Assembly (NCBI GenBank): GCA_900548735.1
Contig: URMC01000079.1
Span: forward strand, 1 to 7,382
DNA: 7,382 bases
Direction: 5' to 3'
From: an uncultured Eubacteriales bacterium
GTDB lineage: Bacteria > Bacillota > Clostridia > Oscillospirales > CAG-272
Shown here: one piece after another, positions 4,108 to 7,382 of the stretch
Position numbering within the stretch: position 1 is the stretch's first letter
Layout of the letters: each line of letters starts with the position of its first letter
The notes under the pieces: generated by a model
Seen by the model: only the letters and a program-made list of their open reading frames with translations
What the model was told of the DNA's origin: nothing
Databases searched by the model: none
Translations under genes and position numbers: made by a program

Positions 4108-4212
4108 CCGGCGATTCACGCCGAAATGTTGGGTGTGTGCACCCAAAGTAACGTATCAGCCTGTTCGCCCCGCCGCAAGGCGGCCGCAAAAACTTTCCGG
4201 CAACTGGTGCCG
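4099..4212. repeat. Two copies of AAAAACTTTCCGGC plus hairpin, 89 bp apart
   Basis: AAAAACTTTCCGGC occurs at 4099-4112 and 4188-4201. Each runs into a 5-bp hairpin with a 5-base loop: CGGCG/CGCCG (4109-4123) and CGGCA/TGCCG (4198-4212), where one pair changed on both sides. The first is followed by GGGTG-TGTG-CACCC (4131-4144). A related start, AAAAACTTTTGGGC, lies at 7348-7361 at the right edge of the window. Confidence 0.6.
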
Positions 4213-4245
4213 AACTTTCGCTGTGCGTACCCAACTGACCCTGCA

Positions 4246-4292
4246 AGCCGCACCGCAGGTGCCGTCAGCCGACCAGCCGCACCGCAGGTGCC
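4246..4292. repeat. 18-bp direct repeat AGCCGCACCGCAGGTGCC, two copies
   Basis: Identical 18-base copies lie at 4246-4263 and 4275-4292, a 29-base period. Each holds a small palindrome GCACC-GCA-GGTGC. They sit 20-70 bases past the stop codon of the membrane-protein gene, between it and the composite element. Confidence 0.7.
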
Positions 4293-4313
4293 AAAAGGCT
4301 CCCCCTGCCTGCC

Positions 4314-4799
4314 TTACATCATTTTATCCGCCAGCGTCAGAAACACGGGCAGCAGGCGCAGGAGCAACAGGGCAAACACAAAGGTCAGCACCGCCACCAG
4401 TGCAAAGGTGACGATCGGGTTTTTCCCCTCCCGCTCATACCGCAGCTCCGCGCGGTATTTTTCCTCCTCCGGGATAAAGTACCGTGTTTCTCTCCCTTCT
4501 GCCTCCACGCGGTGAATCATCCGCTTCAGCGTTACGTTCTTTCGCAGTTCCCGCCGCGCCAGCCACCCGGTGATGCCCAGTTCCGCCGCGGTTTTGGCGC
4601 TCTCGGAGGAGAGCGCCTCCCCCGCCAGCACCGCGCGCACCACGCCGCCGGGCACCGTTTTCTGGTACAGCATATAAACCGCCGCCAGCAGAATGCCCAC
4701 CGCAAACGCCCATACAAGCACGGTCAGCGACTGTGCGCTGACCGTAAAATGCTCGTATGTCCGCTCCGCCACCTCAAATGCCGAGAGCGGCGCGCTCAT
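4314..4799 (-). CDS. Unrecognised two-helix membrane protein, downstream of serS
   Basis: This 161-residue protein matches no family I can name. It has a hydrophobic helix at about 25-46 (LTVLVWAFAVGILLAAVYML) and another at about 128-155 (IVTFALVAVLTFVFALLLLR). Between them lies a charged domain (about 50-127) rich in Arg, Lys and Glu, including SAKTAAELGITGWLARRELR (67-86) and YFIPEEEKYRAELRYEREGK (107-126). The positive charge suggests this domain is cytoplasmic, with both ends outside; that is inference. The ATG at 4799 overlaps the serS stop (TAATG), with GGAG 8-9 bases upstream, which points to translational coupling. A longer start at 4829 would lie inside serS and has less support. 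I recall similar hypothetical proteins near serS in Oscillospirales, unverified. Confidence 0.85.
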   Translation of the reverse strand: MSAPLSAFEVAERTYEHFTVSAQSLTVLVWAFAVGILLAAVYMLYQKTVPGGVVRAVLAGEALSSESAKTAAELGITGWLARRELRKNVTLKRMIHRVEAEGRETRYFIPEEEKYRAELRYEREGKNPIVTFALVAVLTFVFALLLLRLLPVFLTLADKMM

Positions 4800-6082
4800 T
4801 ATTTCTTCTCCGCGCGGATGACATCGCAACCCATGTACGGGCGCAGTACCTCCGGCACCGTGATCGTGCCGTCCGCGTTCTGATAGTTCTCCATAATCGC
4901 CGCAACCGTGCGCCCGATCGCCACGCCGGAACCGTTCAGCGTGTGTACCAGTTTCGGCTTGTCCTTCGGGTTCTCGCGGTACCGGATGTTTGCCCGGCGC
5001 GCCTGATAATCCTCAAAGTCCGAGCAGGAGGAAATCTCCACATACCGGTTGTACGACGGCATCCAGACCTCAATATCGTAGGTCATCGCGCTGGAAAACC
5101 CAAGGTCGCCTGTGGACAGCCGTACCACGCGGTAGGGCAGTCCCAGCCCCTGCAACACCCGCTCCGCATCGTTGGTCAGTTTCTCCAACTCCGCATAGGA
5201 TTCTTCGGGCTTGGTAAATTTTACCAACTCCACTTTGTTGAACTGATGCTGACGAATCAGTCCCCTGGTATCGCGCCCGGCGGAGCCGGCTTCTGCGCGG
5301 AAGCATGCGGAATACGCGCAATAGCAGATCGGCAGCTTGGCGCCGTCCAGAATTTCGTCACGGTGCATGTTGGTTACCGGCACTTCCGCGGTCGGAATCA
5401 GGAAGCAATCGTTATTTGCCACGCGGAATGCGTCCTCCTCAAATTTGGGGAGCTGACCGGTGCCGCGCATCGAGTCACGGTTGACCATAAAGGGCGGGAA
5501 AATTTCGGTATACCCGTGTGCGGTGTGTGTGTTAAGGAAATAGTTGATGATGGAGCGCTCCAGCTTTGCGCCCGCGCCGCGATAGAAGTGGAACCGCGCG
5601 CCCGTGACCTTTGCGGCGGTGTCGGGGTCGAGAATGCCGAGGTCTTTGCCGAGATCCCAGTGCGCTTTTGCTTCAAAATCAAACTTGCGGGGTTCGCTCC
5701 AGCGGCGGATTTCCGCGTTTTCGGTGTCGTCCTTGCCGATGGGGTCAAGTTTGTTGGGCATATTCGGGATAGAAAGGAGCGTGTTGGTCATCTCCGCGTC
5801 GATCGCGGCGATTTTGTCGGTGTCAACCTTTACAGTATCGGAAAGCTCCTTCATCTCCGCAAAAATGGGCGCAACGTCCTTGCCCTCTTTTTTCAGCTGA
5901 GGGATGGACTTGGAAATGCGGTTCTGCTCCGCTTTTTTCGCTTCGGTATCGGCAATCAGCGCGCGGCGCTCTACGTCCAGTTCCAGCAGGCGGTCGATTT
6001 CCTTGCTGTAATCCTTTTGTCTGGTGGCAAGGCGCGCCTTTACTTCGTCCGGGTTTTCTTTGATATACTTAATGTCAAGCAT
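4799..6082 (-). CDS. serS: Seryl-tRNA synthetase
   Basis: This 427-residue class II synthetase charges tRNA-Ser (and tRNA-Sec) with serine in the cytoplasm. Residues 1 to about 105 form the expected N-terminal coiled-coil arm that grips the long variable arm of tRNA-Ser, rich in Lys and Glu heptads. The catalytic core shows TEIFPPFMVNRDSMRGTGQL (192-211), the serine-pocket TAEVPVTN (231-238), motif 2 FRAEAGSAGRDTRGLIRQHQ (261-280) and motif 3 NGSGVAIGR (383-391), whose arginine contacts ATP. Length and motifs are normal and nothing is broken. The ATG at 6082 has AAAGGAG (6091-6097) 8 bases upstream and begins MLDIKYIKENP, the usual SerRS start. It lies 15 bp after parB and overlaps the next gene by one base, so these three form an operon. 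Confidence 0.98.
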   Translation of the reverse strand: MLDIKYIKENPDEVKARLATRQKDYSKEIDRLLELDVERRALIADTEAKKAEQNRISKSIPQLKKEGKDVAPIFAEMKELSDTVKVDTDKIAAIDAEMTNTLLSIPNMPNKLDPIGKDDTENAEIRRWSEPRKFDFEAKAHWDLGKDLGILDPDTAAKVTGARFHFYRGAGAKLERSIINYFLNTHTAHGYTEIFPPFMVNRDSMRGTGQLPKFEEDAFRVANNDCFLIPTAEVPVTNMHRDEILDGAKLPICYCAYSACFRAEAGSAGRDTRGLIRQHQFNKVELVKFTKPEESYAELEKLTNDAERVLQGLGLPYRVVRLSTGDLGFSSAMTYDIEVWMPSYNRYVEISSCSDFEDYQARRANIRYRENPKDKPKLVHTLNGSGVAIGRTVAAIMENYQNADGTITVPEVLRPYMGCDVIRAEKK

Positions 6083-6097
6083 TTGTTTTTCTCCTTT

Positions 6098-6988
6098 TTA
6101 CTCTGCTTTGAAAAAATCCTTGCCGCAAAGCGCGGTCAGAAGGGCTTCCATGTCCTCATCGTCGTCGTAATACAGCTCAATGGATTTCTTTTTGTCGTTT
6201 TGTGTAATTTTGACCTTTCTGCCCAGCGCCTCGCGCGTGCGGCGTTCCAGGTCTTTCATATAGACCTTGTTCTGCGTGCCGCCGTCAATGTCAGGCAGGG
6301 TTTCCGTGGGCTCCGCGTTCTGGCGGCGCACCATGGTTTCCACATCGCGCACGGAAAGCCCCTTTGCCACCGCACGGTTGGCGAAAAGCGGAATCAGTTC
6401 CGGGTCACGGAGCCCCAGCAGCGCCCGCGCGTGCCCGGCAGAAAGCTCCCCGGAGCGCAAAAGCTCCAAAACTTCCTCCGGCAGATCCAGCAGGCGCAAC
6501 AGATTGGTGATGGCGGGGCGGGATTTGCCCACCTGCTTTGCCACTTCCTCCTGGGTCATGTCAAACTTGTCCATCAGGGTCTGATAGCCCAGCGCTTCTT
6601 CCACCACGTTCAGGTCTTCGCGCTGAACGTTTTCAATCAGCGCTACCTGGGCGATCTTCATATCGTCGCCGTCCAGCACCACGGCGGGGATTTCGGTCAG
6701 CCCCGCCATTTTCGCGGCGCGCCAGCGGCGCTCCCCGGCTACGATTTCAAACGAGCCCTCAAAATTGGGGTTGGGGCGCACGATGATCGGTTGCAGCACG
6801 CCGTAAGTCGCAATCGAGTCCGCCAGAGCCTGCAGTGCCTCGCGGTCAAACTGCTTGCGGGGCTGATCCGCCCGCGGCTCCACTTCGGAGATGCGCAACG
6901 TTGTTGCCGCGCCCTCTTTCATCCCCATAATATTGTCGTCCAGGATGGAGTAAAAATCTCTTCCCAATCCTCCCGGTTTCTTTGCCAT
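6098..6988 (-). CDS. parB: ParB-family chromosome partitioning CTPase
   Basis: This 296-residue protein has the full ParB plan. The N-terminal CTP-binding domain shows LQPIIVRP (65-72), box I GERRWRAAKMAG (85-96) and box II ENVQREDLN (119-127). The helix-turn-helix, MTQEEVAKQVGKSRPAITNL (144-163), binds parS, and a charged linker (about 223-255) leads to a C-terminal dimerisation domain. ParB clamps spread from parS and load condensin for chromosome segregation. The ATG at 6988 has AAAGGAGG (6997-7004) upstream. No parA lies immediately upstream: 7006-7382 is gene-free. I found no convincing parS in the window. This could also be called a Noc-like or Spo0J homologue, but linkage to serS and the intact boxes favour chromosomal ParB. 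Confidence 0.95.
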   Translation of the reverse strand: MAKKPGGLGRDFYSILDDNIMGMKEGAATTLRISEVEPRADQPRKQFDREALQALADSIATYGVLQPIIVRPNPNFEGSFEIVAGERRWRAAKMAGLTEIPAVVLDGDDMKIAQVALIENVQREDLNVVEEALGYQTLMDKFDMTQEEVAKQVGKSRPAITNLLRLLDLPEEVLELLRSGELSAGHARALLGLRDPELIPLFANRAVAKGLSVRDVETMVRRQNAEPTETLPDIDGGTQNKVYMKDLERRTREALGRKVKITQNDKKKSIELYYDDDEDMEALLTALCGKDFFKAE

Positions 6989-7013
6989 GATAAGTCCCTC
7001 CTTTTATATAAAA

Positions 7014-7026
7014 TGAAATGATTTCA
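7014..7026. promoter_or_regulatory. 13-bp palindrome just upstream of the parB ribosome binding site
   Basis: TGAAATGATTTCA is a perfect palindrome with 6-base arms around a central base, starting 9 bases before the parB ribosome binding site. An operator is possible, but AT-rich palindromes of this size also arise by chance. A parB promoter is not clear: the best -35-like CTGACA (7050-7055) has only a poor -10 (TAAACC) at a 16-base spacing. Confidence 0.25.
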
Positions 7027-7100
7027 CGGTTTATCGCACACGCCGCGCTTGTCAGCGTCTGAAAACAGATCGCACAGGATGCTTGCCCGCCCCTCACACC

Positions 7101-7185
7101 TGCCCGGCACTTGCCGGCAAACGCACGGAAGTGCAAAAGTTGCATTTCCCGCCGTAGGTGGCGGCGGTTGCCGCCTTGCGGCAAC
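7101..7185. repeat. Cluster of hairpins in the parB upstream spacer
   Basis: Three structures follow one another: TGCC-GGCA repeats (7101-7119), GGAAGTGCA (7127-7135) with TGCATTTCC (7141-7149), and an overlapping pair, GGCGGC/GCCGCC (7160-7175) and GTTGCCGC/GCGGCAAC (7167-7185). The last two cannot form together because both use 7167-7175. No coding frame here has a good start. The rest of the 7006-7382 spacer is the composite element that follows. Confidence 0.45.
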
Positions 7186-7202
7186 TCATATCCTCCCGCC
7201 CT

Positions 7203-7356
7203 GATGCAAAGTTGCTTTTTTCTTTCCTTGCCCTGTCAACTTCTTTAGCCGTTTTTCTTTGCAAATGTAGGCGCAAAGAAAAACGATCAAAAGAAATGCC
7301 CTTTTCCAGAGGAAACTTTTTGAAAAAAGTTTCCTCTGGACTCCTTCAAAAACTTT
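7203..7356. repeat. Composite inverted-repeat element, copy 2
   Basis: Parts match 3943-4107 in order: GATGCAAAGTTGC start (from 7203), pyrimidine stretch, 13-bp inverted repeat CGTTTTTCTTTGC (7250-7262) with GCAAAGAAAAACG (7273-7285) around a loop with GTAGGC, then CCAGAGGAAACTTTTT (7306-7321) with AAAAAGTTTCCTCTGG (7324-7339), then ACTCCTTCAAAAACTTT (7340-7356). The stems differ from copy 1 on both arms, while the loop-side TTTTTGAAAAAA core is constant. It continues toward or past the window edge. Confidence 0.75.
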
Positions 7357-7382
7357 TGGGCAACCGATGCAGGGCATTGGGT

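Noticed and set aside
2849..4313. tRNA or rRNA gene in the large spacer
   Set aside because: No cloverleaf with a TTCRA loop and matching acceptor arms, and no rRNA-like sequence, was seen.
4757..7021. A 754-codon open frame on the plus strand across serS and parB
   Set aside because: It lies antisense to two genes with unmistakable protein families, has no recognisable product and arises from the codon bias of the genes opposite.
7094..7377. Short minus-strand frames upstream of parB
   Set aside because: They run through hairpins and the composite repeat, with no ribosome binding site and no protein-like composition.

Overview
The window looks like chromosomal DNA from a Gram-positive bacterium of the Bacillota, most likely class Clostridia and possibly the Oscillospirales. 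The reasons are the strong AAAGGAGG-type ribosome binding sites before most genes, a consensus sigma-A promoter, the gene order rpmG-secE-nusG-rplK-rplA, parB followed by serS, and intergenic spacers packed with hairpin repeats of a kind I recall from uncultured gut Clostridia. That last point is from memory, not from a search. All recognised genes lie on the minus strand and read from high to low coordinates.

Layout in the direction of transcription. First, 7006-7382 is a gene-free spacer with hairpins and one composite inverted-repeat element. Second comes a tight operon: parB (chromosome segregation CTPase, 6098-6988), serS (seryl-tRNA synthetase, 4799-6082) and an unrecognised two-helix membrane protein (4314-4799) whose start codon overlaps the serS stop. 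Third is a 1.46-kb spacer (2849-4313), a mosaic of at least four families of palindromic or double-hairpin repeats in both orientations. Fourth is a textbook promoter (2981-3009) with a roughly 125-nt structured leader, driving rpmG, secE, nusG, rplK and rplA. The operon ends at a strong symmetrical terminator (450-483), with a second terminator-like hairpin at 244-271. Fifth, 1-243 is again repeat-derived spacer.

The rpmG-secE-nusG-rplK-rplA operon joins translation (L33, L11, L1), protein export (SecE of the SecYEG channel) and transcription elongation (NusG), a common bacterial grouping. Here rplJ-rplL do not follow rplA within the window. The SecE is unusual: a signal-peptide-like segment and an extra transmembrane helix precede the ordinary SecE domain.

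I found no convincing undescribed defence or mobile system. What stands out is the intergenic repeats, whose stems change on both sides between copies while pairing is kept. This suggests selection on structure, or spread of palindromic units, rather than coding.
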